Source: Mizugakiibacter sp. (GTDB taxonomy: Bacteria > Pseudomonadota > Gammaproteobacteria > Xanthomonadales > Rhodanobacteraceae). Taken from it: 64,000 bases of DNA. Every line of letters begins with the position of its first letter. The first letter of the stretch is position 1. A model generated the notes under the pieces. That model was not told the DNA's origin and did not search any database. It worked only from the letters and a program-made list of their open reading frames with translations. This document shows, piece after piece, positions 35,673 through 46,497 of the stretch. Made by a program: the position numbers and the translations under genes. The DNA is taken from the NCBI GenBank assembly GCA_003233305.1, contig QILI01000133.1, positions 1-64,000 of the forward strand, given 5' to 3'.

Positions 35673-37040
35673 TCAAGTGGCCAATCGCAACAAGTCGTTG
35701 TAAAAAGCCAGCCCCATCAGTGCGACAAGCAAGAGAATGCCGAGATATTGACCGGCAATCATCACGCGTTCGCTGACGGGGCTGCCCTTGACCAACTCGA
35801 TAAGGTAATACAGCAGATGCCCCCCGTCCAAGATTGGTATGGGAAGGAGGTTCATGATACCCAGGCTGAGCGAAACAATGCCGAGGAAATAAAGAAACCA
35901 GGCTACCCCCAGATTGGCGGAAGTATTGGCGTATTGGGCGATGGCAATCGGCCCGGACAAATTCTTTAGTGAGGTCTGACCGTCAATCATGTGGCCGATC
36001 ATCTGTACGGTCTGTACCGAAAAATTCCAGACTTCACCGATTGATGCGGGGATAGCTGCAAAGGGATTTTTTCGGTCAACGGCATCGTATTGCGCCCGGT
36101 AGGGAGCGGCGACCACCCCAAGTAGCCAGATAGTCTTGCCAGCAGCACTCTTGCTGGCTTGAGGGTGGATAGCGAGGGTGAGGACGCGGCCACCTCTTTC
36201 TAGCTGCACTTGCAAGGTACGGTTGGGGCCGGCAAGTGCGTGTACCGCTGCGACGAGGTCATTCCAGTTACGTACCGGACGCTGGTTGATAGCCAAGATC
36301 TTATCCCCAGGGCGCATGCCAGCCGCGGCGGCTGCGCTGTTGGCCTCGATCTTGCCAACAATGGCCGGTATCAGCAATTGCTGTGGAAACAACCCAATGT
36401 GTTGCAAGGCGGCGGATTGATCCAGTCCCTTGGGTAGTTGGTTCAACGGCAGGTTCAGGTTTTCCAGGCGACCGCTTGAAGTACGAACCTCGACATTGAC
36501 TGAGCTGCGTTCCTGGGCCGCCTGGCTGAGCACCAGGGCCACCCCGCTCCAACTCTGTACCGGCTGCTGGTCAAGACGGAGAATCCGGTCACCGGAGCGG
36601 ATCCCGGCCTGAGCCGCCAACTCTGTAGCCTGGCCAACGATGGGCAGGTAATCCGGTTTACCCACCACCAACATGGCCCAGAAGGCGAAAATGGCGAATA
36701 GAAAATTGAATCCCGGCCCAGCTACGACGATGGCAATGCGCACCCAAACCGATTTGCCGGTGAACTCGCGATCCCGTTCCTGCGCATCGACCTCACCCTC
36801 GCGGGCATCGAGCATTTTTACGTAGCCACCGAGTGGAATGGCGGCCAGCACATATTCGGTACCATCGGCAGCCACATGTTTCCACAGCGGTCGCCCGAAG
36901 CCAATCGAAAAGCGCAGCACCTTGACACCCATTTTCCGGGCTACCCAGAAGTGGCCAAACTCATGGAAGGTGATTAGCAGGCCAAAGGTAACAGCCATCC
37001 ACCAGATAGAGCCTATGAATTCACTCATACGTATTGTCAA
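35673..37040 (-). CDS. rseP: RIP metalloprotease RseP
   Basis: [31 protein letters not shown] domains; [19 protein letters not shown]. Confidence 0.96.
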   Translation of the reverse strand: MTIRMSEFIGSIWWMAVTFGLLITFHEFGHFWVARKMGVKVLRFSIGFGRPLWKHVAADGTEYVLAAIPLGGYVKMLDAREGEVDAQERDREFTGKSVWVRIAIVVAGPGFNFLFAIFAFWAMLVVGKPDYLPIVGQATELAAQAGIRSGDRILRLDQQPVQSWSGVALVLSQAAQERSSVNVEVRTSSGRLENLNLPLNQLPKGLDQSAALQHIGLFPQQLLIPAIVGKIEANSAAAAAGMRPGDKILAINQRPVRNWNDLVAAVHALAGPNRTLQVQLERGGRVLTLAIHPQASKSAAGKTIWLLGVVAAPYRAQYDAVDRKNPFAAIPASIGEVWNFSVQTVQMIGHMIDGQTSLKNLSGPIAIAQYANTSANLGVAWFLYFLGIVSLSLGIMNLLPIPILDGGHLLYYLIELVKGSPVSERVMIAGQYLGILLLVALMGLAFYNDLLRLAT

Positions 37041-38227
37041 CTACAGAACCGACGCAGCATACCGCGTGCCGTGGTACGAGCCGTTAAGTCTCGGTGAACG
37101 AGGGTATCGAGATCGCTCACTGCTATGGGGGGCAGAGCGGTTAAAACGCTTTCAATAAGATCCGCAATACTGAGAAAAGATAATTTTCCAACCAGGAAGG
37201 CTTCAACGGCAATTTCATTAGCAGCATTGAGCACAGCCGGAGCATCACCCCCAGCACTCAGTGCCTCGTAGGCCAGAGACAGACAGCGGAAGGTATTCCG
37301 GTCGGGCTGTTCAAAATCCAGTCGGCCTGATGCCGTAAGATCCAGGAAAGGTACCCCGGATTGAATCCGTTCCGGCCAGGCCAGGGCATATGAAATAGCC
37401 GTGCGCATATCGGGGTGTCCCAGTTCTGCCAGCAGGGCGCCATCTTCATATTCAACCAGGGCGTGAACCAGGCTCTGGGGGTGCACCACAACATCGATAG
37501 CCTCGACTGGGGCATCAAACAGAACATGAGCCTCGATGACTTCAAGTCCTTTGTTCATCAGAGTGGCGGAATCGACCGAGATTTTGCGCCCCATTGACCA
37601 GATGGGGTGGGCGCAGGCCTGCTCTGGAGTGACCGCAGCCAATTGTTTGCGAGTACACCCCCGGAACGGGCCCCCGGATGCGGTCAGTACCAGACGACGA
37701 ACTCCCGGGCCATCAAAACGAGTACGTGACGTAGGTAGACACTGGAACAGAGCATTATGTTCCGAGTCGATCGGCAGCAGTTTGCCACCACCGACATCCA
37801 GCGCTGTCTGCAGCAGCGGCCCGGCCATCACCGCAGATTCCTTGTTGGCGAGTAACAGACGCTTGCCGGCTTGGGCTGCAGCGAGGGTGGAGGGCAAGCC
37901 TGCCGCCCCGACGATCGCTGCCAGTACCGTATCGCAGTGCGTTCCACTGGCCGCCTCAATCAAGCCAGACTGTCCGGCGGCAGGGCGCGTCTTCAGACCG
38001 GCCGTCTTCAAAGCCTGGGCGAGTTGATCGAGTAACGTCGGCTCAGCAATGACCGCCAGCTCAGGTTGATACAGGATACAAAGATCGGTCAGGGCCGCGA
38101 CGTTGTGGTGGGCACTTAGAGCGGTTGCATGGAAACGTTGCGGGTGTCTGGCTATAACATCCAGAGCACTGGCTCCAATGGATCCGGTAGCCCCCAGAAT
38201 GGCGATGTTGCGGGAAGAAGTCAGCAA
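37037..38227 (-). CDS. dxr: 1-deoxy-D-xylulose 5-phosphate reductoisomerase
   Basis: [78 protein letters not shown]. Confidence 0.97.
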   Translation of the reverse strand: MLTSSRNIAILGATGSIGASALDVIARHPQRFHATALSAHHNVAALTDLCILYQPELAVIAEPTLLDQLAQALKTAGLKTRPAAGQSGLIEAASGTHCDTVLAAIVGAAGLPSTLAAAQAGKRLLLANKESAVMAGPLLQTALDVGGGKLLPIDSEHNALFQCLPTSRTRFDGPGVRRLVLTASGGPFRGCTRKQLAAVTPEQACAHPIWSMGRKISVDSATLMNKGLEVIEAHVLFDAPVEAIDVVVHPQSLVHALVEYEDGALLAELGHPDMRTAISYALAWPERIQSGVPFLDLTASGRLDFEQPDRNTFRCLSLAYEALSAGGDAPAVLNAANEIAVEAFLVGKLSFLSIADLIESVLTALPPIAVSDLDTLVHRDLTARTTARGMLRRFCS

Positions 38228-38236
38228 GCCGTTTGC

Positions 38237-39058
38237 CTATATCCGGAAGATAATTTTGGTGAGGATATAGAACCATGGCAGGGCCGCAAGCATGCTATCC
38301 ATACGATCAAGCAGCCCTCCGTGGCCCGGAAACATGGCTCCAGAGTCTTTCACCACCGCCTGGCGTTTGAGCAGACTCTCGAACAGGTCGCCGACGATGG
38401 AAAAGAACACGGTAAGTAGTGCAATACCAAGCAATAAGATGAGCTCAAAGCCCCGAATGTCCAGTAGCCAAGCGCCTCCGGCAGCAAAGAGCAGCGCCAG
38501 TGTGGTCCCTCCGAAAACCCCTTCCCAGGTTTTGCCGGGACTGATCGAAGGTGCTAAGTGCCTACGTCCGAAGCGAACTCCCACCATATACGCCCCTGAG
38601 TCAGCTGCCCACACAATCAACAGGGCCAGCAGGGTCCAAACGTGGCGGCGCATACCACCGTCATGCAGGGCGACCAAAGCAGCCCAGGTAGGCAGCAGGG
38701 CCAGTAGTCCTGCACCCAGTTTCAACCAGGCATGGGATAGGGTCGGCGATGCGGCGAAGGTGAGTTGCCGCAGCCAGAACAGCGCTAGCAGCCACCAGCC
38801 GGCACCAATTGCGGCGAGTGTGGTCCACAGCCAGGGCCAGGACAGGTGCCATATGAACCAGAGCAGCACCGCGACAAGAACCAGCAGCACGACCCGGAAT
38901 AGCCGTGAAGAAAAACCTGCGATTCGGGCCCATTCCCACAATCCTCCCAACAGCGATACGGCGATCACCAGTGCAAACCAGGCATTGTTGGCAAAAAGAA
39001 TCAGCAGGATCGCGGCCGGTCCGATAATCAGTGCAGTCACGAATCGTTGTGCAGACAT
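38237..39058 (-). CDS. cdsA: Phosphatidate cytidylyltransferase
   Basis: Multi-TM; SISPGKTWEGVFGG, FSIVGDLFESLLKRQAVVKDSGAMFPGHGGLLDRMDSML. Confidence 0.95.
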   Translation of the reverse strand: MSAQRFVTALIIGPAAILLILFANNAWFALVIAVSLLGGLWEWARIAGFSSRLFRVVLLVLVAVLLWFIWHLSWPWLWTTLAAIGAGWWLLALFWLRQLTFAASPTLSHAWLKLGAGLLALLPTWAALVALHDGGMRRHVWTLLALLIVWAADSGAYMVGVRFGRRHLAPSISPGKTWEGVFGGTTLALLFAAGGAWLLDIRGFELILLLGIALLTVFFSIVGDLFESLLKRQAVVKDSGAMFPGHGGLLDRMDSMLAALPWFYILTKIIFRI

Positions 39059-39061
39059 CGG

Positions 39062-39799
39062 TCAGGCTCCCGCCGTAACCTGGGCAGTGGTTTGTCCAAA
39101 ACGTCGCACCCGCAGCTGGAAGTCGGTCAAGGCTCCTTCAAATGCTTGTTCGTTCATATCCGGCCACAAGGTATCGGTAAAGTACAGCTCGGTATAGGCT
39201 AACTGCCACAACATGAAATTACTGATACGACGCTCTCCACCGGTGCGGATCAACAGGTCCGGATTGGGCTGGTCGGCCAGGCAGAACAGGCCGGCCAGTC
39301 TGGCCTCATCGATCGATGCAGGATCGAGTTGCTCGTCGGTAGCCAGCCTGGCAATTTTCCGTGCTGCTTGAACCATATCCCAGCGCCCCCCGTAATTGAC
39401 CGCGATGTTCAGATAGAGCTGTTGATGGGCTTGGGTACGCTGCATGGCCTGCTGCATGCGGGTACGAATGGGACTGGAGAAAGCATCGAGATCGCCGATG
39501 AAACGGATGCACACGCCCTGTTGGTCGAGTTCATCCACTTCCCGATCCAAGGCGCGGATGAACAGATTCATCAGGGCCCCAACTTCATCCTCGGGACGAT
39601 GCCAGTTTTCACTGGAGAATGCGAACAGAGATAGTACCTGGATGCTATGGCGTAGACAGAAGGCTACCGACTCACGAACCGCCTTTTGTCCGGCACGGTG
39701 TCCAAAAGCTCGAGGTCGGTGTCGGCGCTCGGCCCAACGACCGTTACCATCCATGATGATGGCGATGTGTTGTGGCACGCTTGCCACATCCGGCTTCAT
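39062..39799 (-). CDS. uppS: Undecaprenyl (di-trans,poly-cis) diphosphate synthase
   Basis: QHIAIIMDGNGRWAERRHRPRAFGHRAGQKAVRE, LLIRTGGERRISNFMLWQLAYTELYFTDTLWPD. Confidence 0.96.
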   Translation of the reverse strand: MKPDVASVPQHIAIIMDGNGRWAERRHRPRAFGHRAGQKAVRESVAFCLRHSIQVLSLFAFSSENWHRPEDEVGALMNLFIRALDREVDELDQQGVCIRFIGDLDAFSSPIRTRMQQAMQRTQAHQQLYLNIAVNYGGRWDMVQAARKIARLATDEQLDPASIDEARLAGLFCLADQPNPDLLIRTGGERRISNFMLWQLAYTELYFTDTLWPDMNEQAFEGALTDFQLRVRRFGQTTAQVTAGA

Positions 39800-39809
39800 G
39801 TCATGGGCC

Positions 39810-40418
39810 TCAGATTGCCATGAGTTCGTCTTCTTTCGCTTTGACAACGGCATCCACTTCTGTAATGAATCGGTCGGTCTGTTTCTGCATCTCATCTGCG
39901 GCACGATGTTCATCGTCCTCAGAAATGTCCTTGGTCTTCAGTAATTCCTTGAATTGATGCAGAGCATCGCGACGGATATTACGGACCGCGATCTTGGCAT
40001 TCTCACCTTCATTCGACACATGCTTGGCCAGATCTTTGCGCCGTTCTTCGGTAAGAGGGGGAAGATTGAGACGGATAACCGTTCCGGCGGTAGTTGGGGT
40101 AACCCCAAGATCTGAGCCAAGTAAGGCCTTTTCAACCGCAGCCACAAGATCCTTTTCCCAGGGGTTGATGGTCAAAGTACGGGCATCGGTCACGGCTACG
40201 CTGGCTACTTGGGTAATCGGCATATCGCTGCCGTAATAGCTAACCTTGATGCCCTCAACAAGAGCCGTACTGGCACGACCGGTTCGAAGTCGCTGCAGAT
40301 CACGGCGGAGGCTTTCTACGCTTTTACCCATGCGCTGGCGGCTGTCTTTCTGGATTTCATTGAGCATGAAAAATTGCTGTGAAGAATGATCCCAATGAGT
40401 ATAGCAAGCTTGAGTCAA
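39810..40418 (-). CDS. frr: Ribosome recycling factor
   Basis: MGKSVESLRRDLQRLRTGRASTALVEGIKVSYYGSDMPITQVASVAVTDARTLTINPWEK; true start may be internal. Confidence 0.96.
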   Translation of the reverse strand: MTQACYTHWDHSSQQFFMLNEIQKDSRQRMGKSVESLRRDLQRLRTGRASTALVEGIKVSYYGSDMPITQVASVAVTDARTLTINPWEKDLVAAVEKALLGSDLGVTPTTAGTVIRLNLPPLTEERRKDLAKHVSNEGENAKIAVRNIRRDALHQFKELLKTKDISEDDEHRAADEMQKQTDRFITEVDAVVKAKEDELMAI

Positions 40419-40427
40419 AAGTCTGGA

Positions 40428-41153
40428 TCAGCTGGCAGGCTGGACCAGTGTGCCGATATCTTCGCCACGCAGAATACGCATCAGATTGCCCGTCACCCCC
40501 ATGTCGTAGATACGCAGCGGTAGGCCGTTGTCACGGCATAAGGCGAAGGCGGCCGTATCCATCACCGTGAGATTGCGCTCGATGACCTCATCGAAGCTGA
40601 GCCGGTGCAGACGCTGAGCATCAGGATTCTTGACCGGGTCTGCAGTATAGATGCCGTCGACTTTGGTGGCCTTGAGCAATATTTCCGCACCAATCTCGAT
40701 GGCCCGTAATGCTGCCGCTGAGTCGGTAGTAAAAAATGGATTACCTATACCTGCAGCCAGAATCACCACGCGACCCTTTTCGATATGTCGTATGGCTCGA
40801 CGACGGATGTAATCTTCACAAACTGCATTGATGCTGATCGCACTCATTACGCGTGCATAGGTACCGCATTTTTCCAATGCATCCTGTAAGGCCAGGGCAT
40901 TCATCACGGTGGCCAACATGCCCATGTGGTCCCCGGTTACCCTGTCCATGCCTACTGAAGCCAGGCCCGCCCCCCGAAAAATATTACCTCCACCAATAAC
41001 AATACTGACCTGCACGCCGGCATTTTTAGCTTCGCTGATTTCGTCAGCAATACGGCCGATAACAGTCGGGCTGATGCCGTACTCTTCGTCTCCCATCAGA
41101 GCTTCACCAGAGAGTTTGAGTAGAACGCGGGTATATTTAAGATCAGAGCGCAT
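40428..41153 (-). CDS. pyrH: UMP kinase
   Basis: [64 protein letters not shown]. Confidence 0.97.
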   Translation of the reverse strand: MRSDLKYTRVLLKLSGEALMGDEEYGISPTVIGRIADEISEAKNAGVQVSIVIGGGNIFRGAGLASVGMDRVTGDHMGMLATVMNALALQDALEKCGTYARVMSAISINAVCEDYIRRRAIRHIEKGRVVILAAGIGNPFFTTDSAAALRAIEIGAEILLKATKVDGIYTADPVKNPDAQRLHRLSFDEVIERNLTVMDTAAFALCRDNGLPLRIYDMGVTGNLMRILRGEDIGTLVQPAS

Positions 41154-41376
41154 GAGTAATTCCAGCAGCGGGCAAAACGGTAGAATTGTAGCCGGTTCAC
41201 CTGCTGGCAGGATACGAACTTTCGAACCAGGAGGTTGTGGGTATCGGGTTTTCTACGAGTCCGCGGATGACCGAAGGTGTGCTGACAGGTACGCGCGGCA
41301 AGGTCAAGCTACTCGGAGATTGGGATAATGAGTTGTCCAGTCACGGGAAAGCTTTACCAGGAGAATCCAATCACAA

Positions 41377-41670
41377 CTATGTTGATCGAGATGTTGGGCC
41401 AAAGTAACGCTCGAGTTTTTCTATAATATCATTTTCAATCATGGGCTTGAGTGCTGAAAAAAACATTCCGAGCTTGGCTTGGACCTGAATACTGTCCGTT
41501 TTCAGGGCGATACTGCCCTGTATACCATCGCGTTCGAATTGCAGTGTCGTGCCGTGCCAGACGCTCTCGATTCCAAAACGCTCGTGCATTGCCGAGGCAA
41601 TTTCCATGACTGCGACTTGGGCTTTATCAAGGGAAACCTGATGTTGACGGGTAATATCGATATTGGCCAT
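41377..41670 (-). CDS. Polyhydroxyalkanoate granule-associated (PHA_gran_rgn-like) small protein
   Basis: MANIDITRQHQVSLDKAQVAVMEIASAMHERFGIESVWHGTTLQFERDGIQGSIALKTDSIQVQAKLGMFFSALKPMIENDI. Confidence 0.7.
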   Translation of the reverse strand: MANIDITRQHQVSLDKAQVAVMEIASAMHERFGIESVWHGTTLQFERDGIQGSIALKTDSIQVQAKLGMFFSALKPMIENDIIEKLERYFGPTSRST

Positions 41671-41749
41671 CGGATGCACTCAGTGAATCAGTCAATCATA
41701 GCAGTGCCGTTGGAGCCATGTGGGCTGTTAGAGTGCTGTCTGGAGGACA

Positions 41750-42511
41750 ATGATGCGCCTTGCTTTTCCCCAGACATCCCGTACCGATTTTCTGACTGAT
41801 AGTGGCAGTGTGAGCCTTGGCTCGTCACTGCAGGGTGATGTGCAACTGGATGGCACGGGGATTGCGCCCTGCCATATTCAACTGGCTGTCGACAAACATG
41901 GCCATAGCTTGGCCGTGCAGGCCGATGCGGCGACTGTTTATGTGAATGCCCGTCCGGTACGTGAACGCGCCCTGCTACGTTGCGGTGACTGCCTCAGTAT
42001 CGGTTCTGCTCAGGTGACGCTGCTCTCTGATCAGCCACCCGAGCCGGCTCCAGATGCCGATCCGCTGGATACGCTGCCCTTTACTGCCCATTTGCGGGCG
42101 GTGGCCGGGCCTCTGTCTGGACGATCCTTTCTGCTCTTGCCGCATCTTTACCTGCATCAAGATGCACAGCCACCCGGAGCAGAAGCGTCAAGTGGGTCCA
42201 TACGGCTCGAATGGAGAGAGGGTTATCCCTGTCTTCTGGGGAACCAAGACACCCCCTCGGTGCAGTGCAGCGTCAATGGCTATCCGCTTGGATCGGCCCG
42301 GTTGGATGATGGGGACCAGATCCTATATGGCGTGCATCGTTTCGTCGTGGACGCACCGGTGCTGGCGGCACGCCGTGATTCAGCGCATGCCTTTTTACCC
42401 GAGGAGGCGGCAATACCTGAAGATACGGCAGGCTCGAGGAGGGAAGTATGGTGGCTGTTGTTCGCAGCGGCTCTGGTTTCACTCACACTGGCCCTGATTC
42501 TGGCTGGGTAA
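41750..42511 (+). CDS. FHA-like domain protein with C-terminal transmembrane anchor
   Basis: Two FHA-like halves (VSLGSSLQGDVQLDGTGIAPCHIQLAV...VYVNARPVRERALLRCGDCLSIG; and CSVNGYPLGSARLDDGDQILYG) and C-terminal WWLLFAAALVSLTLALILAG. Confidence 0.6.
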   Translation: MMRLAFPQTSRTDFLTDSGSVSLGSSLQGDVQLDGTGIAPCHIQLAVDKHGHSLAVQADAATVYVNARPVRERALLRCGDCLSIGSAQVTLLSDQPPEPAPDADPLDTLPFTAHLRAVAGPLSGRSFLLLPHLYLHQDAQPPGAEASSGSIRLEWREGYPCLLGNQDTPSVQCSVNGYPLGSARLDDGDQILYGVHRFVVDAPVLAARRDSAHAFLPEEAAIPEDTAGSRREVWWLLFAAALVSLTLALILAG

Positions 42512-42592
42512 GAACCGGGTGGGGAGTAGGCTTGCCGTTGAGCCGATACATGGTAGCGTTCACGATTGATCGGGGTTTGCGGGAGTTATGGT

Positions 42593-43681
42593 ATGAGTCG
42601 GGCTTGGAACTTTAGTGCCGGGCCGGCGGTATTGCCGGAACCGGTTTTACGCCAGGCACAGGATGAATTGCTGGAATGGCGAGGCGTTGGTGCTTCGGTC
42701 ATGGAGATTTCGCATCGCAGCCAGCCATTTATCGCTCTGGCCGAAGAGGCTGAAGCCCGATTGCGATCTCTGATGAGCATTCCCCCTGAATACAAAGTGC
42801 TGTTTTTACAGGGTGGGGCCACTTTACAATTTGCTTTGCTGGCGATGAATCTGGCTACCAGCGGGCAGAGCGCCGACTACGTGCTCAGCGGCCACTGGAG
42901 CGAAAAAGCGGCCCGTGAAGCCCGACCCTATGTACAGGTGCGGGTTGCAGCCAATGCTTCAGCATCCGCATACCGAAAACTTCCAGCGTTCGAACAATGG
43001 CAAGTCGGGGCCGATGCGGCTTATGTGCACTACACCCCCAATGAGACCATCCAGGGTCTGGAATACCCCGATATCCCTGATTTAGGTGACGTACCCCTGG
43101 TTGCCGACATGTCGTCGTGCATTCTTTCGCGGCCACTGGAGGTGAGTCGGTTCGGATTGATCTATGCCGGAGCGCAGAAAAACATCGGCCCTTCCGGACT
43201 GACGGTACTGATCGTGCGTGAGGACCTTCTGGAACGTTCCCATGGGCATGATATAGCAATGATTCTCCGTTACTCTGAGCATGCAGCCCATGGTTCCATG
43301 CTCAATACTCCCAATACCTGGGCCTGGTATCTGGCTGGACTCACCTTGGCCTGGTTGGAACAGCGCGGTGGGGTGGCAGCCATGGAACAACACAACCGGC
43401 ACAAGGCCGAGCTGCTCTACGACACCATCGATAGTTCAAGTGGCTTTTATCGGAACGAAGTCGATCCAGGTTCGCGTTCTCGCATGAATATACCGTTTTT
43501 CCTGCAGGACTCGAAGCTGGATGAGCGTTTCTTGGGACAGGCTGAGCAGCGGGGATTGATGGGACTTAAGGGCCACCGGGCGCTGGGTGGCATGAGAGCG
43601 TCGCTCTACAACGCCATGTCGGTGCAAGGGGTGGAAGCGCTGGTCGGATTTATGCATGATTTCCAACAGGCCAACGGATGA
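42593..43681 (+). CDS. serC: Phosphoserine aminotransferase
   Basis: MSRAWNFSAGPAVLPEPVLRQAQDELLEWRGVGASVMEISHRS, YAGAQKNIGPSGLTVLIVRED, GHRALGGMRASLYNAM. Confidence 0.97.
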   Translation: MSRAWNFSAGPAVLPEPVLRQAQDELLEWRGVGASVMEISHRSQPFIALAEEAEARLRSLMSIPPEYKVLFLQGGATLQFALLAMNLATSGQSADYVLSGHWSEKAAREARPYVQVRVAANASASAYRKLPAFEQWQVGADAAYVHYTPNETIQGLEYPDIPDLGDVPLVADMSSCILSRPLEVSRFGLIYAGAQKNIGPSGLTVLIVREDLLERSHGHDIAMILRYSEHAAHGSMLNTPNTWAWYLAGLTLAWLEQRGGVAAMEQHNRHKAELLYDTIDSSSGFYRNEVDPGSRSRMNIPFFLQDSKLDERFLGQAEQRGLMGLKGHRALGGMRASLYNAMSVQGVEALVGFMHDFQQANG

Positions 43682-43727
43682 CCTGGAATCTGCTACATAC
43701 AAGCTCACTACAGCATACGGAACGTAT

Positions 43728-44828
43728 ATGAAGTCGCCTAGTGATTCGACCCCCAACAGTCTGTCTGCAACACGCGAGCGTATCGATACGCTTGACCAGC
43801 AGATCCAGGAGCTTATCGGTGAGCGAGCACGTTGGGCGCAAAAGATCGCCAAGGTAAAAGGCCCCGGCAAGGGCGCTATTGATTACTATCGACCTGAACG
43901 CGAAGCCCATGTATTGCGGATGGTGGTAGACCGCAATCAGGGCCCATTGTCAGATATTGAAATGGTGCGTTTGTTCCGCGAAATTATGTCGTCCTGCCTG
44001 GCCCAGGAAGATCCGTTGAAAATCGGCTATTTGGGGCCGGAGGGGACCTTCAGTGAGCAGGCGGTACGCAAGCATTTCGGTCATGCCGCTTACGGTTTGC
44101 CGTTAGGCTCGATCGAGGAGGTCTTTCAGGAGGTTGCCGCCGGTAATGCCGATTTTGGTGTGGTCCCAGTCGAAAATTCGCACCAGGGCATCATTCAAGT
44201 CACGCTGGACATGTTTCTGGCCTCCGAGTTGCGTATTTGTGGGGAGATCGAACTCCGGGTCCATCAGTATCTACTCTCCGGCGAGAATGAGTTGGAACGA
44301 ATCGAGAAAATCTACGCCCATCCACAGACTCTGGCGCAATGCCAGTGTTGGCTGAGGATGAACCTGGCTACGATCGAGCGCGTCCCGGTGGACAGTAATG
44401 CCGAAGCAGCCCGTCGGGCCCGCAGGGAGGAGGGATCTGCAGCAATCGCCGGGGATAGCGCGGCACATGTTTACCATCTCAAAACTCTGGCCGGCCCTAT
44501 TGAGGATCGTGCCGACAATACCACCCGGTTTCTGGTTATCGGCTCGAACATGTTTCCCCCTTCTGGTAATGATCGCACCTCGTTGCTGATCTTCGTCCAG
44601 GACCAACCCGGGGTGCTCTACCAGGTGCTAAGCCCGCTGGCCCGGCATGGGGTCAGCATGAACCGGATCGAATCGCGCCCCACCCATGATCGGAAATGGG
44701 AGTACGCATTCTTCATCGATGTGGCCGGTCATGCCGAACAATCGCCACTGGTAGACGCCCTGGCCGAACTTGGCCCGCTGGTAAAACAGGTGCGGGTACT
44801 CGGATCGTATCCGGTGGCTTTACCGTGA
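43728..44828 (+). CDS. pheA: Bifunctional chorismate mutase / prephenate dehydratase
   Basis: RERIDTLDQQIQELIGERARWAQKIAKVK; IGYLGPEGTFSEQAVRKHFG; PVENSHQGIIQVTLDMF; ACT domain with NRIESRP. Confidence 0.96.
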   Translation: MKSPSDSTPNSLSATRERIDTLDQQIQELIGERARWAQKIAKVKGPGKGAIDYYRPEREAHVLRMVVDRNQGPLSDIEMVRLFREIMSSCLAQEDPLKIGYLGPEGTFSEQAVRKHFGHAAYGLPLGSIEEVFQEVAAGNADFGVVPVENSHQGIIQVTLDMFLASELRICGEIELRVHQYLLSGENELERIEKIYAHPQTLAQCQCWLRMNLATIERVPVDSNAEAARRARREEGSAAIAGDSAAHVYHLKTLAGPIEDRADNTTRFLVIGSNMFPPSGNDRTSLLIFVQDQPGVLYQVLSPLARHGVSMNRIESRPTHDRKWEYAFFIDVAGHAEQSPLVDALAELGPLVKQVRVLGSYPVALP

Positions 44829-44919
44829 GCATGGACGCGGGCTGCCTGTCTCACGTGCTTCGTCTGACTTGCTGCAGTATTCCCAGCGAGAACCAAGCTC
44901 GGCTGGAGGTATTGCCCTG

Positions 44920-46230
44920 ATGGCCATGCTCAACTGGTCGAGTGGCCCCGCTGGAATACCGTTGCGCGGAGAAATCCGGGTGCCCGGAGACAAGTCGATT
45001 TCGCATCGGGCCATCATGCTGGCGGCGCTGGCCGAAGGTCGTTCACATATTGCAGGCTTTCTCGAGGGTGAGGATACCCAGGCTACCGCTACTATCTTTG
45101 AACAGCTTGGAGTGCAGATTGAGATACTGGCTACGGGAGAACGGCTGGTACATGGAGTTGGCCTGCATGGGCTGCGTGCCCCGCATCAGGCACTTGATTG
45201 CGGCAATGCGGGAACGGCCATGCGCCTGCTGACTGGATTACTGGCGGGGCAGCGTTTCGACTCGGTTTTGACCGGTGATGCCTCACTCCTGAAAAGGCCG
45301 ATGCGGCGGGTGCTTGGGCCGTTACGCCAAATGGGTGCTGAATTGGATGTCCGGGAGGGAGACCTACCCCCTCTGCATATCCATGGCGGTTCTGCATTGC
45401 AGGGGTGCCGCGTGAGCCCTGAAATAGCCAGTGCCCAGGTCAAGTCTGCCATTCTCCTGGCTGGCTTATATGCACAGGGTGATACGGAAGTCCGGGAGTT
45501 ACATCCAACCCGCGATTATACCGAGCGCATGCTGACAGCTTTCGGTTGGCCGATCGAATTCTCCCCCGGATACGCTCGCCTGTCCGGCGGTCATGTCCTG
45601 CAGGCGATGGATATCGTCGTTCCGGCTGATTTTTCATCTGCGGCATTCTTGCTAGTAGCAGGGAGCGTCATTCCAGGCTCGGAGCTGCATCTGCTCGATG
45701 TAGGACTGAATCCCCGACGTACCGGGTTGCTGCAGGCTTTGCGTGCCATGGGTGCAGATATTCGCGAAGGGCCTACCCGCGAGCAAGGTGGCGAGAGGGT
45801 GGCCGATCTGCAGGTGCGTCATGCGCCGCTACATGGTGTCGATATCCCGGAGGTCTGGGTTGCCGATATGATTGACGAGTTTCCGGCCTTGTTTGTTGCC
45901 GCGGCACTGGCGCAGGGTACTACGCGTATTTGTGGCGCTGGGGAGTTGCGGGTGAAGGAATCCGATCGTATTGCGGTGATGACAGCGGGGTTACGCCAGC
46001 TTGGGGTGACTATCGAGGAATACCCGGATGGGGCACGTATCGAGGGGGGGGTGATTCACGGTGGCAAGGTGGACAGTTATGCCGACCATCGTTGCGCCAT
46101 GGCCTTTGCCGTCGCCGGACAGATGGCCAATGACGCGGTTCTGATCCGCGATTGCAGCAACGTCAATACCTCGTTTCCCGGATTTGTACCACTGATGCGT
46201 CAAGCAGGTTTTAAGCTGAGCCTTGCCTAA
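44920..46230 (+). CDS. aroA: 3-phosphoshikimate 1-carboxyvinyltransferase
   Basis: LRGEIRVPGDKSISHRAIMLAALAEG, LDCGNAGTAMRLLTGLLAG, ELRVKESDRIAVMTAGLRQLG. Confidence 0.96.
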   Translation: MAMLNWSSGPAGIPLRGEIRVPGDKSISHRAIMLAALAEGRSHIAGFLEGEDTQATATIFEQLGVQIEILATGERLVHGVGLHGLRAPHQALDCGNAGTAMRLLTGLLAGQRFDSVLTGDASLLKRPMRRVLGPLRQMGAELDVREGDLPPLHIHGGSALQGCRVSPEIASAQVKSAILLAGLYAQGDTEVRELHPTRDYTERMLTAFGWPIEFSPGYARLSGGHVLQAMDIVVPADFSSAAFLLVAGSVIPGSELHLLDVGLNPRRTGLLQALRAMGADIREGPTREQGGERVADLQVRHAPLHGVDIPEVWVADMIDEFPALFVAAALAQGTTRICGAGELRVKESDRIAVMTAGLRQLGVTIEEYPDGARIEGGVIHGGKVDSYADHRCAMAFAVAGQMANDAVLIRDCSNVNTSFPGFVPLMRQAGFKLSLA

Positions 46231-46316
46231 GCTGGATCAGGTTGGCAAGACCGCCCACAGCAATGAAATCAAGGCTAGGGACCCCTTAGTTGGATCACGC
46301 ACATAGGTGCATTAGT

Positions 46317-46385
46317 ATCCCCCCAAGTACAAGGTATTTACCTATAAAACCGCGGTTTTAGCAGGGGTTGCTTACTTGTGGGGAT
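46317..46385. repeat. Two-tier inverted repeat / long hairpin
   Basis: ATCCCCCCAAGTA (46317-46329) vs TACTTGTGGGGAT (46373-46385), 12/13 complementary, enclosing the perfect 16-bp palindrome TAAAACCGCGGTTTTA (46345-46360). Confidence 0.6.
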
Positions 46386-46497
46386 GACATCAGCACATTC
46401 GCTTGCGTCCCCCTGCCGGATTTTCCGAACATGCAGCCTCTGGCTTTACCGGTTTTCCTGGAGACCTTGTAATAGTCATCGCGTGTACCTTGCCTAT

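Noticed and set aside
38292-39197. 301-aa plus-strand ORF opposite cdsA/uppS
   Set aside because: Antisense to well-supported cdsA; Ser/Pro/Arg-rich low-complexity translation typical of the complementary strand of a GC-rich gene.
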